This document shows, piece after piece, positions 34,983 through 47,834 of a DNA stretch of 64,000 nucleotides. Position 1 is the first letter of the stretch. Each line of letters starts with the position of its first letter. Position numbers and translations under genes: made by a program. Under the pieces are notes generated by a model. That model ran no database searches and had not been told where the DNA came from. It saw nothing but the letters and a program-made list of their open reading frames with translations. The stretch comes from Coptis chinensis (Eukaryota; Streptophyta; Magnoliopsida; Ranunculales; Ranunculaceae), in assembly GCA_015680905.1 (NCBI GenBank), contig CM027378.1:85589501-85653500 (forward strand). Direction: 5' to 3'.

Positions 34983-36290
34983 CCTTAAAAACAAAGAAAT
35001 AAGCTCTAGAGCCTCTCAGCACCTCTTTCCAGACACTAGGAGAATCAGCCTCGACTAGGAAGAACTCTGCAATCAGTGACATTTGAAAGAAAAAGGAAAA
35101 CTAAAAAACAATCTAATGGAAACTAGCATAAGGTGTTGCAGTAAAGAGATTATAGCTCCTTCAGCTTTTTGATTCAAAATGATTCAAGACTAAATGCCTG
35201 TAGAATTTCTTTAAGCCCAACACACACAAATGAATGAAACTATAAACTAGTCAACTGAATAAGAAACATAGAACAACCAATGACATTACCACTAAGAATA
35301 TATCCAACGAAACGCACAGAACATTTCAGATTTTCAACCAAATAAGAAATAAAGAACAACCAATGACATTAAAATTCTTTTGATTCTAAGCCATATGGCA
35401 ACAATTTCTGTGAACCAGGAAAACAATGTTCGAGATTCTCAAAACAAAAAAATACAAAGATAACCAACTTTAATCATCAAGAACTTCAATATTCTGAGAA
35501 AATATTAATACAACAAGACAAGATCAATGTGATTCAAATTACAGTATCATAAATTCTATCTCCTATCAACTAAACAAAAACCATACGATCACTATTCAAA
35601 AGCAGAATATCACGAGAAACTTTCAACATTAAAATTTCTGAACAACAACATAAAACAATATACTTCAAAGAACAAGTTAACGAACACAATTCTGATCAAC
35701 ATAACTAAGTTTTTCAAGAACATTTTCAACAAACTGAACCAAATCGCAAAAGAACAACTGAACTCCGTAACAAAACTTTCAAGAAAGGAATGCAAGAAAC
35801 AGAGTTAAACTAACTTTTGTTCATGCATATTCAACAAACAAGATTGAAACTGTGGCAAGAAACTGAGTTAGAATGCATTAAATCTCTAAAAGATACCAAG
35901 AATAAGGATCATTACAAGCATTCAAGAACAACAGAGCAAATGAGAACCCAATAAGAGATTTTCAGTGCGTGATTAAATGAAATGCATGAAGAACAGAGAG
36001 CTACCATAGCAGTAAGTAAGGAAAGAAGAAGAAGAACGAACCGTGGAATAGTAGTATCGGGGTGTTTCGGTTGATGAGACGCGCCTTTGGTATCGTTTCG
36101 GGTTGTAAGAAGCCCAGACTTTGAACCAGTGATAACTTTGTTCCCAAGTTTGTTTTGGTGCTAGAGTGACTTGGATGCCCTTTTAAATAAAAAAATTTGT
36201 TCCCAAGTTTGTTTTGGTGCTAAAGTGACTTGTATGCCCTTTTAAATAATATATATATACATATATATATATATATATGGTTTTTTGCTC
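34983..36290 (-). promoter_or_regulatory. 5' UTR intron and promoter region of the RING gene
   Basis: The T-rich (minus-strand) sequence 34984 to about 35990 ends in an acceptor next to the ATG and looks like a leader intron. A pyrimidine-rich leader (TTCTTCTTCTTCGTTC) lies near 36040-36020. Further upstream is a TA-rich run (36247-36280) beside TTATTTAAAAGGG, a possible TATA element. The exact transcription start cannot be set. Confidence 0.4.
36137..36248. repeat. 59-bp tandem duplication upstream of the RING gene
   Basis: TTTGTTCCCAAGTTTGTTTT and the following GGTGCTARAGTGACTTG and ATGCCCTTTTAAATAA occur twice with a 59-bp period (starts 36137 and 36196). Each copy includes a TTTAAA core, so a TATA-like element may be doubled. 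Confidence 0.8.
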
Positions 36291-36302
36291 AATTCCTTTA
36301 AC

Positions 36303-36465
36303 CTACATTTTGTGAAACAAGTCAACAGCCTTCAGATAGAATTCAGCTCCAACATAACCCGGAAGTGTAGTACTCCAGGGACGACTTACTTCTCTTAGGC
36401 ATTTCATCAAACAAAAATCTGGACGGCTCAATATATCCAAATTCTGAATCCATATCAATCATTTT
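36303..36465 (-). pseudogene. PPR gene fragment, copy 2
   Basis: Minus-strand counterpart of 21889-22050: DMDSEFGYIEPSRFLFDEMP with a frameshift soon after. It again follows an A-run (T-run on plus, 36463-36472) and the left part of the MITE-like repeat (36483-36590). It is a dispersed duplicate, not a gene. Confidence 0.6.
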
Positions 36466-36590
36466 TTTTTAAATATGAAATTAGGTGAGAACTAACTGAG
36501 CTCTTGGGGACAAAATGCACTAACTAAAACGTGATTCCAGGTGCGGGTGGTCGAATAGAGAGCTGAGAGCTTTGAAAAGTTAACTTATTA

Positions 36591-37194
36591 GGGCATCTCC
36601 AATAGAGGGTGTAAACCGTATAGAGTGTAAAGTTTACATTCCAAATATATAAAAACTATTTCCAATGGAGGTGGTATACCGTAGATAATAGAGTATTAGT
36701 TGATAGAGGAGGTGTGGAATATCCCATCTCGCTATCAATTGATAAATAGCTCGGGATATTATGGTTACTTTTTACGACCTGGCATTGCAATTAATAGAAT
36801 CTTTTGAGATTTGGTTATGTTCTTTTTTCCTCGTCTTCTCTTCAAATTTGTTTTGGTCTGTAATTGAGAGTTTTGTTTCAGCTGATTTTGATAAAATCAA
36901 TGTTCTTCTTTTAATGGGTTTGGGACATAATGGGAATTTTAAGATGGGGAAGGGGCAATAAGTGGTAAATTGAAGAATATTGGAATGAGGTGAAGATTGA
37001 GACTCACGTGCTTCGTGCATGTGCTACTTATGTGGAGGCTGAGTTGCCATGTGTACGCATTATGTCTGCCAAATCACCAAATATGTATACATACTTCACA
37101 AAATACATAGACGGTACCCATTTTAGCAATATTTCTAATCTACGGTACCCTATTTAGCAAAAATAATAATACAATACCCATAATGTAAAATCCA
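36591..37194. other. Noncoding stretch with a GGGCATCTCC repeat end
   Basis: At 36590 the MITE-like copy is cut by GGGCATCTCCAATAGAGGG, a sequence type common at the end of plant hAT-like MITEs. The far end is not clear. The rest is AT-rich with no supported gene. Confidence 0.4.
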
Positions 37195-37668
37195 CTATTG
37201 TTCAGTATCTATCTGAATAATTTTTTCTTAAAAGTTCTAGACCATATTGAATTCTCATCTTTAATAAGTCTCCAACTGTGTTTAGCCAACATGGCCAAAT
37301 TCATTTCTCTGGCTTTCCTAAAACCCAAACCTCCATTTGCCTTTGATTTGCATAGTTTCTCCCAACTCATAGTGTGTCAAGAGATAGAATTTGTGGTCCC
37401 ATTCCACTAAAAATCTCGATTTAGTCTATCTATCCTTTCATTGATTCTGCTAGGTAATGCATAAACTCCCATGGTATAGATAGACACTGATTGCCCTACT
37501 GATTTGACTAGGGTGGTTCTGCTAGCTTGTGAAAGGATTTTTGCTTTCCAACCACCGACTCTCCTCTGTAAACCTTCTAAAAGATACTCGAAGTCCTCTC
37601 CCTTCTTCTTTCCCAATATGATTGGTACTCCCAAGTATTTCTCCTTTTCTGTGAAGCTCCTTACCTTC
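37195..37668 (-). pseudogene. LINE reverse transcriptase, downstream part
   Basis: The minus strand from 37668 continues the LINE that breaks off at 55468: VRSFTEKEKYLGVPIILGKK, GGWKAKILSQASRTTLVKSV, then after a slip MNLAMLAKHSWRLIKDEN, the conserved region after the RT core in plant L1 LINEs. Removing the Athila insert and one CCTTC copy restores continuity (RRWKVRSFTE). It fades out near 37195 without a visible poly-A tail, so the 3' end is lost. Confidence 0.8.
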
Positions 37669-39127
37669 TGATAAGCACCCAAAAGTGTATTATGAAACCC
37701 CGTTGAGACATATAAATTTGGTTAACTATGTGTTTAATAATCATGAAATAAATATGTTTTCATACTTTTGCAGGTATTCGCAGTAAACATGGAAATATGG
37801 TTTAAACCTGCGATAAAGCACGAGGAACGACATATATATAAATTCTTCCAAATCTGCACAGAAGCATCAAACTTCTGAAGTTCCTACCTCTTGAACCAGG
37901 ACTCCGAATGTGACAAGTGAGCTGCTTTCGGACAATCGTATGATGAACTCTACGATAGGCGGGAAGTTGTAAAATTGCCCAAAGACCGGACCGCCATCGG
38001 ATGCACATAGGACCCACTATACGGGCCCGTAAGATTGGATGAGTCATCAATCATGGAGCATATTAAGACAAAAATGACAAATTATTGGTGCAAAGTTGAC
38101 ACCTTGCATGTAATTAATTAGATTAGGTGTTAATAGTGAAAAAAAGGCAAGGTGTCACTTTGTTTTAATGTGGTGGATAAAAATGAAGTAAATGTGGTTT
38201 GATGTTTCACATGGGAGGAAATGAGATGTCTCTCAAATGGAGAAGAAAGCAAAACAAGGGGTGGGGGGACACTCCATTTACTCCTTTGACTTCTTTTCCT
38301 TACCTTGTATTATTTTAGTTCCTTAGCCATTTTTATTATTTAGTTTTTAGTTTTGTAAGAAAACTTGTAATAGTTTTTAATGGAGTAAACTTTGGTTTTC
38401 TTCTAGTTGGAAATAAATAAAAATCAAGTGAGTTTAGATAGTTAGTTTTCTTTTTCCTCTTTCTCTTTCTCTTTTTGTATTTCTAACTAGTAATCCTTTA
38501 TCCCAAGGATCATGAGCTAACTTCCCTTTAGGGGGGTTAATCCAACTCATGTGAGGGAAAATATTTGTTGTTGGGTTGGTAAGTTGTTTAGGAAGAACAA
38601 CTAGACCTACATCCTATCCCAAAATGATAGTTGGTGTAGTGTCTAGTTAGGAATAAAATTGATGAACTTAGAGATAAGTCATTGCTTGGTTCCACTTGCT
38701 AACATGTATGAGCTTAGAGATGAGCCATACATGCTAGGGATCAAGTTTTCTTCCATTATGGCTTTTCTATGAGTCTAGGAAGAATCAAATGAACCTATTC
38801 AAATCAACATCAAAAAGTTAGTTTCACATGAGGAGGATTGGCTCTCCACCTTTTTCTTTAGCAATTTGTATTTTGTCTTAGTTTCATGATTTCTAATCTT
38901 AATGTTTTTCTTCAATGTTTGTGTAGGAAAGAAACTTAGTATTTGTATTAACTTACTCACTAGTTCTCTAAGAGTAAAAACCAAATTGTAGTTGTCCTAG
39001 ACTTTAGGTTAGATCGAATCTTTACTCCAACTATATGGACACGAAATTTTGTGAGTAAGGAAACTTTGAATTCGCTCTTTCGCCAAATTAGAGAGACAAT
39101 CTCTAACGTAGTAAAAAGTGGATATCA
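37669..39127 (+). repeat. 5' LTR of Athila-like element
   Basis: 1459 bp, from TGATAAGCACCC to AAGTGGATATCA. It is nearly the same as 54013-55467, differing by scattered substitutions and short indels. The flank CCTTC (37664-37668) matches 55468-55472. Confidence 0.95.
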
Positions 39128-39130
39128 AAA

Positions 39131-39148
39131 TGGCACCGCTGCCGGGAA
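39131..39148 (+). other. Primer-binding site of the Athila-like element
   Basis: TGGCACCGCTGCCGGGAA three bases after the LTR. It resembles the TGGCGCCGTTGCCGGGGA site of Athila elements, usually attributed to tRNA-Asp, with a few changes. Confidence 0.75.
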
Positions 39149-40916
39149 AAAAGGCATAGGACTTGTGTTACGGATTGGAAGTTGCATCAAGGGGGAACCC
39201 CCACTCTCTTCCTTTCTTCCTTTTCGTTCTTTCTTACGTTTTTTTGTTATTTTCGTATTTTGTCTCGAAAACAACCTGTTCGCTCACGAATTTTTGGCTG
39301 TATTTCCAGGTACCAAAAGTTAGGACTGGGAAAGTACACTGTATGCGATTATAAGAGTTCTGTGAAAAGTTGAACTCATTGTGGCATCATTGACATGCGT
39401 GCGCGGTATTGGACACGCGTCCGCAGGTCTAACCCGCGTCCGCGGGTGTATTTGTTTTGTTGGTGCTCATAATTTACCTCTAGCATCCCCTGATCTATCT
39501 TGATCCATATCCAGGACTCACTCTCTAGACCTGTAACTGAAAATTCGACTATTCTATTGGGATTAATCACGTCGACGAATTGAAACGTCTTTTTCATTTT
39601 TTTGGGCGGACTAGCGGGAAGCTACAGGTTCCAAAGTTTTACTATTTTTTTTATTTTTATTTTGTTGCATGAATGCCATGTACGTAGTTATTATAAATTA
39701 GTTTATGGATTATTATTTACGTCTTAGGCTAGAAATATGCATGAATTATGTTAATACGCCCGTAAATATTTATATCCGATTAAGTGGGTATGAATTGCAT
39801 ATTAATGTATATGTACATACCAATGGTACTGTTTTGCATGGTTATCTATATTTATATGTATAAGTGTCTATTATTGCATGTTTAGTATTTCTCTACGTAT
39901 AAGTACACGGTATTGCCTAATAAGTCGATTTTGTCAAGAAAGAGGAGAACATTCCAACGAGGGTTAAAATCTGAGTTGGGTAAGTTGTTTCTAAACCTAC
40001 GGGTAAAAGTCGCTCTCTATATGACACTTTCGAAATCTCAATGAGTATTGTCGAAATTGAATTATTATGCAATACAAGAGTCATATTTTAGTTTATGTAT
40101 AATACCTTGCATGTTTAGTTTTGTCATATTTATCTGCGTCACGTATACTATATTTCGCATGCTAATGTATTTAGATCATTATGAGTGATTCAAATTTGCA
40201 TTATTCTTGTTGATATCGTTTACGTAATATCGATTTACAAATTAGTGTGTACATATCATTATTCTTGATGTATATTTGCATGCATTATGGAAGTATTTAT
40301 CGATGACACAAGCTTGCCTATTCGTATAGCTATACGTATGAGTAGAGTATCTTCACATGTTACTGCACCTAGTATTGTATGAGTAGATCGTATTTGCATG
40401 TTTGTATTTTCACCCTCGCATAAATCTTAAAAAATAAAAAAATAAAAAAATAAAAAACAAATTAAATTAAAATTAATACCGACTTTGTATAAATTTTAAT
40501 TCCATAAATCTTAATCATATTCCAACGGTGTCTAGGAAACTTGAAAGATTGAGGTTACTTAATTAGAACCGTGCTTGCACGGAAAGCCTCCCTCATATCT
40601 CTCTTGTGACCTGGCTGTTGGTTTATGCACACGTATTCCTAGCTTCACTGCTATGTTAGCAGCAGCTTAGGCCTACGTTGAATAAACTCTAATGCTTAAA
40701 GATAATAATAAAATTCGAGTACTACTAAATTCCTTCTGTAAATTAGATCTAATTTTATGCTTGCATGAGATTAAGGTCTGGTTCCACTAAAGAAATTGAA
40801 CATACCTATCGTCAAAAAAAAAATCGATAAGCAATTGCATAAGTTCTCACCTAAAATTGTTCTTCTTACGTTAATTACCTTCATCACGATCCTTCGCCGC
40901 CATTAACTTCATCGTT
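39149..40916. other. Athila-like leader
   Basis: About 1.8 kb between primer site and gag, without a supported gene. There is an A/T-rich low-complexity patch at 40430-40480. Confidence 0.6.
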
Positions 40917-42115
40917 ATGGCCAACGATCCTCCACCGGTGACCGAGAAGCCCCCGTGGGACTTCTATATTGCATTCAGGAAGGACCTTCTTCCTGCATCA
41001 AACTTGAGGACATTGTCGGTGATTTTCGTATCCCGCCAAACGTTTTTAGTTTGTTACCTATATATCATGGTTTGGATCACGAAAAACCTTACAATCATCT
41101 TCGTAGGCTGCAACAAATGGCCACAACATTTCACCATCCAGCAGTCTCTAAGGAACAACTTTTGCTTCGGTTGTTTCCATTCACTTTAGTGGAGAAAGCG
41201 TCAATTTGGCTAGCAGGCCAACAGCCACAATCCATAGACACATGGAATAAATTAGTTCAAGCTTTCATGCTTCAATTTTACACTCAGAAGAAAACAACTT
41301 AAATGTTTCAAAAAATTCAATTCTTTTGTCAAAATCCGCATGAATCATTTACGGAAGAATGGAGTCGTTTCACTGATCTTCTGTTAGAATGTCCTCACCA
41401 CCAACTAGACAAAGCTGTCCTTGTTCGTTCATTCTTTAATGGTCTGTCTAATCATAAAAAAGAAACTCTTGATATAATGAACGGAGGTTGCTTCATGGAC
41501 AAAGGAGCTACTGAAGCTTATACTTTTCTTGAAAAACAAGCGAAAAAAGGTACACACTGGGGTAACACTGAGTCGTCTAGGTCATCAAAGGACAATGTTA
41601 CAAAGGCCACATCTATTTTTGAGGTAAAACCCGATCCCGAATTAAAAAATTTGATAGAATCCCTAACTAAAAAAGTAGATGCCCTTGCAGTTCAAGTAAA
41701 CTATCAACTACCAAAACCAGTCATGAACGTTGACACCGCCCCATGTGTCCTTTGTCTTAGTCCTGACCACCCTGATGCATATTATCCCTTGTTATATGCT
41801 TCCCCTACTCAATAATCGGAGGAGGCATGTGCATTCAACATTCCCAATGCACCGTGGAGACAACATCCGAATTTCGCTTGGTGCCAAAATAACCAACAAA
41901 TGGGGGCTCTTCCAAGTTTCGCAAATCCACCTGTTCGACCTACCAACAATTTTATTCCATACCGCCAAGGAAATAATCAACAATACCAACAAGGTCAATT
42001 TCAAAATAATTCCAATGCTAATTATCAAACCAACTACAGCCTTGTTCCAGCTAATCCAGATACCAATTATAATCAGCAACTTCTAAGCAATAGTCGAGAA
42101 CTACTACATTTGTAA
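40917..42115 (+). pseudogene. gag: Athila-like gag, frameshifted
   Basis: Starts MANDPPPVTEKPPWDFYIAF at 40917 and shifts by one near 41005 into EDIVGDFRIPPNVFSLLPI and YHGLDHEKPYNHLRRLQQM, the Athila gag pattern with RLFPFTLVEKASIWLAGQQP. A TAA at 41300-41302 interrupts, then the same frame continues with NPHESFTEEWSRFTDLLLEC to 41815. Near 41735 a zinc-knuckle-like CVLCLSPDHPDAYYP lacks its last cysteine. A Gln/Asn-rich tail follows in another frame to 42115. Gag would package element RNA. Confidence 0.85.
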
Positions 42116-42617
42116 CAACCAGGGCCACCCGTTCTGACGAGATAGGACAAACGAGACTTTCTTGGCTTACATGAACCAACAATCTCAAATTTTAACGTCT
42201 ATCCAACAATCACTTTAACAATTGGCGCAAGAAAAGAGTCGAAGGGCGTTTTTCTGCCTGGCGTTCCAAACCCTAAACCAAACAAACACGGCCTTTGAAC
42301 TCACCAATGCACTGGTACAAGCACCCCAACCAAGGTGAGGTGCATGCAATCACTACTCTATGATCCGGAAAAACAATAGAAAATCAAATCACGATGCGGA
42401 TAATCAACCAAAGGAATCGAAGGTTCCAATGAATCTATTTCTAATAATGAACCTACAGAGAATTCCCCAGATCCAACAAAGTCAACAACTCTGAATGTAG
42501 AAAACAAGCAAGTAGACCCCTTTGCCAAATTCAGCCCTAAGGCACCGTTTTTCTGACGCTTGGCAAAGAATAAACCCCGATGAGAATTTTGCTTTGAAAT
42601 CGAGAGACTTTTAAAAT

Positions 42618-43451
42618 TTGACAATTAACTTACCTTTTCTCGATGCCTTAAAACTATTACCAAAACATGCAAAATTTCGAAAGATATGTGCACCACAAAA
42701 AGGAGAACTAATGTTCCTCAACAAGCGTTTCTCACCCGAGCAGTTTCCATCCATCACCGAACACAATGGTATAGTCAAATACAAGGACCACGGTAGACCA
42801 GTTCCATGTACCTTAGGTGACAAATATCACGGCCTCACAAGGCTTCTAGACCTAGGAGCTAGTGTGAACTTACTTCCATATTACTTATTTAAACAACTAG
42901 GTCTTCATGAGCTCAAACCTACCACCATGACTCTACAGTTAGCCGATCGTTCTATAAAGTATCCAAAAGGAATTGTGAAAAACGTCCTCATAAAAGTCCA
43001 AGACTTTTTCTATCCTGTAGACTTTGTTATTTTGGATACGGAAGTTGCATGTGATTCCATTCCTATCATCTTAGGTCGTCCGTTCCTAGCAACTGCTAAT
43101 GCTCTTATTAACTGTAGGGATGGTTCAATGACCATGTCCTTCGGAAATCTATCGGTCGAGGTGAATGTGTTCAAATTGATGAAACAAATCCCAGCGCCTA
43201 ACATTGATGGTGAGGTCAACAGGGTTGACAGCATTACGCAAGAGTATTTAACAAACTCTTTTCCAGAAGATGAAGTGTACCAATTTCTTTCCTTTAGCAA
43301 ATCCGAGTTTGAGGACGATGATTATACACAGGAAGTAAATGAGTTATTAGAGTCAATACCATTATTTGACCCTACGACCGTGATGTCCAAGAACTTGGAT
43401 GAACATCAATCATTTCTTGCATGGATGATGACTTTCCTCAAGAATCTTTAA
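42618..43451 (+). pseudogene. Athila-like protease region
   Basis: Open frame of 277 codons: LPFLDALKLLPKHAKFRKI, then the aspartic protease with LLDLGASVNLLPYYLFKQLG, TMTLQLADRSIKYPKGIV and IPIILGRPFLATANALI. In Athila proteases the usual D-S/T-G is D-L-G, as here, and the ILGRPFL box is intact. The frame is open but cut off from gag and RT by frameshifts (about 42115-42610 and 43452-43650), so it would not be made as part of a polyprotein. Confidence 0.85.
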
Positions 43452-43650
43452 TACACACTCCACCCACCTACGATTTAAAACCTCTTCCTTGAAATTAAAA
43501 TACGCGGACTTGATCCAAATGGTCGTCACCCGGTTATCATTTCTTCACAATTGACCGACGATCGGGGAAGCTCGTTTAATTAATGTCATTCAACAACATC
43601 GTTCTGCTATTGGATGGTCCCTCGATGACATTAAAGGCATTGAACCTACT

Positions 43651-45087
43651 GTGTGCACCCATCGCATACACCTTGAAGAAAATGCTAAGACGTCGCGTGA
43701 ACCGCAACGTCGACTAAACCCTACCATGAAAGATGTGGTACGAGAGGAAGTTTTAAAATTACTCGATGCGGGTATTATTTACCCTATCTCTAATAGTGTT
43801 TGGGTGAGTCCAATACACGTTGTTTCTAAGAAATCTGGCATTACAGTTGTGCGAAATGATAAAGATGAATGCATTTCCGCTCGTATCCCAGTGAAATGGC
43901 GAATATGCATTGACTATCGCAAACTTAATGCCGTCACTCGTAAGGATCACTTTCCACTTCCATTCATCGATCAAATGCTTGAACGCTTAGTCGGTCATGC
44001 ATATTACTATTTTCTTGATGGTTATTCAGGTTATTTTCAGATAGTCTTAGACCCTGCTGATCAAGAAAAGACCACGTTCACGTGTCCATTTGGTACATTT
44101 GCATATAGACGAATGCCTTTCGGCCTTTGCAATGCACCTGGTACTTTCCAACGCTGCATGCTTCACATTTTTAGTGATATGATTGAACGTTTTATGGAAG
44201 TATTCATGGACGACTTCTCAATATATGGAGATTCTTTTGATAGCTGTCTATCAAATCTTGAAAAGGTCTTTACACGTTGTGAAGAGAAAAACCTTGTTCT
44301 TAATTGGGAAAAATGTCATTTCATGGTTACTAAAGGAATAGTTTTAGGACATATCGTTTAAGAAGACGGAATTGAAGTCAACAAAGCTAAGATAGAAAAA
44401 ATTGCTTCACTTCCTATACCAAAATCAGTTCGAGACATTCGCGCATTCTTAGGACACGCAGGTTTCTATTGGAGATTTATTCAAGATTTCTTAAAGGTTG
44501 CTCGACCTTTAACCAATCTCCTGCTTAAAGATGTCGTTTTTTACTTCAGTTTCAATTGCAAACAAGCCTTTGAGATTTTAAAAACCGCATTAACTACCGC
44601 TCCCATAATTCAACCACCTGATTGGTCTAAACCTTTTGAATTAATGTGTGACGGCGATTTATATGCTATTGGAGCTGTACTAGGGCAACGCCGAGAAGAT
44701 AAGCCAGTTGTCATTTACTATGCGAGTAAAATCCTTAATGAAGCTCAACGTAACTATACCACCACTGAGAAAGAGTTTCTCACCGTTGTATATGCTTTGG
44801 ATAAGTTTCGTCCTTACCTAGTGGGTTCTCCAACTATTGTCTACACTGACCATGCGGCACTTCGTTATCTATTAGCGAAAAAAGATGCAAAACAAAGGTT
44901 GATCCGATGGATTCTCCTTTTGCAAGAGTTTACTCTAGAAATTAGAGATAAAAAAGGTTGCGAAAATGTGGTTGCAGACCATTTATCACGACTTGTCAGT
45001 GATGTTGATATTGATACCGAACCTATCTGTGATTCCTTTCCAGATGAACACTTGTACTCTATTTTAAGCCCCTTGGTACCGACATAG
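43651..45087 (+). pseudogene. Athila-like reverse transcriptase and RNase H, one stop
   Basis: One frame with a single TAA at 44359-44361. RT part: MKDVVREEVLKLLDAGIIYP, RICIDYRKLNAVTRKDHFPL, FLDGYSGYFQI, MPFGLCNAPGTFQRCM and the catalytic EVFMDDFSIYGD. Next, after the stop, [12 protein letters not shown]. RNase H part: [48 protein letters not shown] and VADHLSRL. Catalytic acidic residues are in place. The stop falls where relatives read GHIVSEDGIEV-like sequence. It copies the element RNA and removes the template. Confidence 0.9.
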
Positions 45088-45200
45088 TAAATTACTTAGT
45101 TACCGAAGAAGTCCCTTCATCTTGGTCTCAGAATGACCGGAAAAAGTTCTTATCCACTTCGTGAAATTTTATTTCGGGATGATCCCTACCTCTTCAAGTA

Positions 45201-46364
45201 TTGTTCCACCAACTAATCCGCCGTTGCATCCCCGATTGGGAACACAATGGTGTATTATCCTTCTGTCATGAACAATCTTGTGGTGGTCATTTTAGTGGTA
45301 AGAAAACTGCGGCCAAGGTCCTACAATGTGGATTCTATTGGCCAACACTGTTTAGAGATGCACATGAGCATTGCAAAGCATGCAATCGCTGCCAGCAGCT
45401 AGGATGCATTACTCAACGCAATATGATGCCCTTAAATCCCATTTTAATTGTGGAAATCTTTGATGTATGGGGCATCGACTTCATGGGTCCATTTCCAAAT
45501 TCACATGGCTTCCTATACATTCTAGTAGTAGTTGACTATGTGTCAAAATGGATTGAGGCATTGGCATGTCGTGCTAATGATCATAAAACGGTCGTTTTGT
45601 TCGTAAAAGAAAATATTTTCTCTCGATTTGGTGTTCCAAAAGCTATAATTAGTGATGGGGGAAAACATTTCTGCAATAAATTTTTTGAATCTTTAGTAAA
45701 AAAATATGGAGTCACGCACAAAGTGGCAACTCCGTATCATCCTCAAACTAGTGGTCAAGTAGAAGTCTCTAATAGAGAGATCAAATCCATTTTGGAAAAA
45801 ACTGTCAATCCATCTAGAAAAGACTGGTCTCTACGATTATCTGATGCCTTGCGGGCATACAGAACAACTTTTAAGACACCTATAGGGATGTCTCCTTATC
45901 GCCTCGTTTTTGGAAAATCTTGTCATCTGCCGGTTGAACTTGAGCATCGTGCTCTATGGGACATCAAAAGCATAAATTATAATACTAACGCGGCAGGTGC
46001 GAAGAGAAAACTGCAGTTAAATGAGCTTGAAGAAATTCGGAGTAATGCCTATGATCTCTCGAAATCCTATAAAGCCAACATGAAAAGAGTGCATGACAAT
46101 CACATATTAAGAGAAGATTTCAAAGTGGGTCAAAAAGTTTTGTTGTACAACTCAAGATTACACATTTTTCCAGGAAAATTAAAAAATCGATGGTCTGGTC
46201 CTTTCACCGTCTCTACTGTCACCCCTTATGGGGCTATTTCTTTGAAAAACGTAAATGATGACAGCGAATTTCAACTAAATGGCCAACGCCTTAAAGATTA
46301 TCATGAGTTGCGCTCTCCAGATGTCGAAGAGACTCTTCTCAATGATCCAGTCTACATATACTAA
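45201..46364 (+). CDS. Athila-like integrase, open frame
   Basis: 387 codons: the zinc site ([32 protein letters not shown]), the catalytic core with [28 protein letters not shown] and [13 protein letters not shown] (D, D, E), then [20 protein letters not shown], and a C-terminal DNA-binding part with [16 protein letters not shown]. It ends in VYIY and TAG. It has no stop of its own, but a frameshift at 45088-45200 separates it from RNase H, so it is not expressed as part of Pol. The true start is proteolytic, so 45201 is only the first ATG. Confidence 0.9.
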   Translation: MFHQLIRRCIPDWEHNGVLSFCHEQSCGGHFSGKKTAAKVLQCGFYWPTLFRDAHEHCKACNRCQQLGCITQRNMMPLNPILIVEIFDVWGIDFMGPFPNSHGFLYILVVVDYVSKWIEALACRANDHKTVVLFVKENIFSRFGVPKAIISDGGKHFCNKFFESLVKKYGVTHKVATPYHPQTSGQVEVSNREIKSILEKTVNPSRKDWSLRLSDALRAYRTTFKTPIGMSPYRLVFGKSCHLPVELEHRALWDIKSINYNTNAAGAKRKLQLNELEEIRSNAYDLSKSYKANMKRVHDNHILREDFKVGQKVLLYNSRLHIFPGKLKNRWSGPFTVSTVTPYGAISLKNVNDDSEFQLNGQRLKDYHELRSPDVEETLLNDPVYIY

Positions 46365-47834
46365 TAGATTCGATGGTGTACTTCTTTCCATGTGTTTAAA
46401 CAGAGAAAGTACGCCATTTGGGTAGCCATGCCCTCTTCTATTTTCTTTCCTAAACATCCCTAGAGTGTGTGGTTGCAAGCGTCGGATAGTCCACAAAAAC
46501 TCTACTTCAGAATTGAGTATAAATGTCTTCTGATAATCGAGCAAACGTGCCTCCTAGAAAACAATGGGTACCAAAAATTTCAACTCCTTCTTTCTCCTCC
46601 CTTTTCTATTCTCTTCCTCGCGAACTCCAACTCATCATTTGGTTCAAATCTCACCCATCTTAAATAGGTAATGGTCGTAGTACTTTTGCTCGAAAGCGAC
46701 GAGTGAAAAGGATGGGGTGGTGTATGAATTGTCAAACTCCTTTCTGTCCAGGTCTTGATCTTCTATCCGAGATGAGTCGGTATAAGGTATATTATTGTCT
46801 GACACCAGCTTAGCAGGATAAACTTCGTTGTCGTCCCGTTGATCCCACAGGTTGGGATTCGTCTTGAGGATCTGACGTTAAAAGACTCACATTCGTCTTG
46901 AGGATCTGACGTAAAAAGACTCAACATGTATATACTCGTTTTTTATTTTTCCCTGGGCACCAAGCATGGTGCCCAAAGAGAGTCGTGATATGCAACATCA
47001 GACATTTCCTAGTTCGTGCGGGCAATGGATTCCACCAGGCCAACCCCGATCGGTTTTCTATGTGACTATATCAAGGGGCGGTTTGAGGCTATACCATATG
47101 TACTAAGGGTAATATTATTATTAGACCATTGCATATTGGTCAGGGATGGTACCGTCCTAAACCCTAGGCCCCCAAAACATAAAGGTTAAGCCACAGTCTG
47201 GCTGGATTGGGTTCGCCCAGAGCCGATATGAAAGTTGCATGAGTTAAGCTGTTGTGATGTGTTGTTTTATTTGGACTGCCGGTGTTGTTGACACGTTCCT
47301 CTCGACTTGTACATTTGTATATAAAAATTGTAAATAAATAAATACTTAAAAAAAAGAGATAATAATAATAAAATAAATAAAAATAAATAAATAAATAAAT
47401 AAAAAGGTTTGAATGTGATTTTGTCATATTCCAGTGAATGGCATTTTGAATCCCGATTGTTTTGATATATCATTGTTTCAATTTAGAATTAAAACGAATC
47501 GAAATTCCACGTTTGAAATTTCAGAACATTTCGGGACATAAGGGGAATTTCTGGAAATCATTTGGGCTTGGGCCAAAAATTGGACCTGACCCAAAATCAC
47601 GAACCCGGTTACAAAAACCCACGCGCGAGGCACCCACGCGTCCAACCCTCACATTTCTTCCCCCCCAAAATCTGGATCTTGGTCTCCCTCACACTCACCT
47701 CGCGCACGCGACTAGACAGACCTGAATTCAACCCGCGCACGTGGGCTAAACTCCACCAATTCGAACCCCTCCAGCACCATCTCCTCCATCACTCCTAGCA
47801 ATTTTCACCCTCACAAATTCATTTAGATCTTGCT
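46365..47834. other. Athila-like spacer between integrase and the downstream ORFs
   Basis: About 1.5 kb, mostly noncoding. A duplicated GTCTTGAGGATCTGACGT lies near 46865 and 46897. A short frame at 46523-46663 (46 codons, MSSDNRANVPPRKQWVPK, later SLPRELQLIIW) follows GTATAAATG and has a faint F-box-start look, but this is weak. AT-rich simple repeats occur at 47340-47402. Confidence 0.5.

Noticed and set aside
46523..46663. 46-codon ORF with an F-box-like start
   Set aside because: Only a few residues (SLPRELQLIIW) suggest it and the TATA-like sequence overlaps the ATG, so it is noted in the spacer entry but not called a gene.
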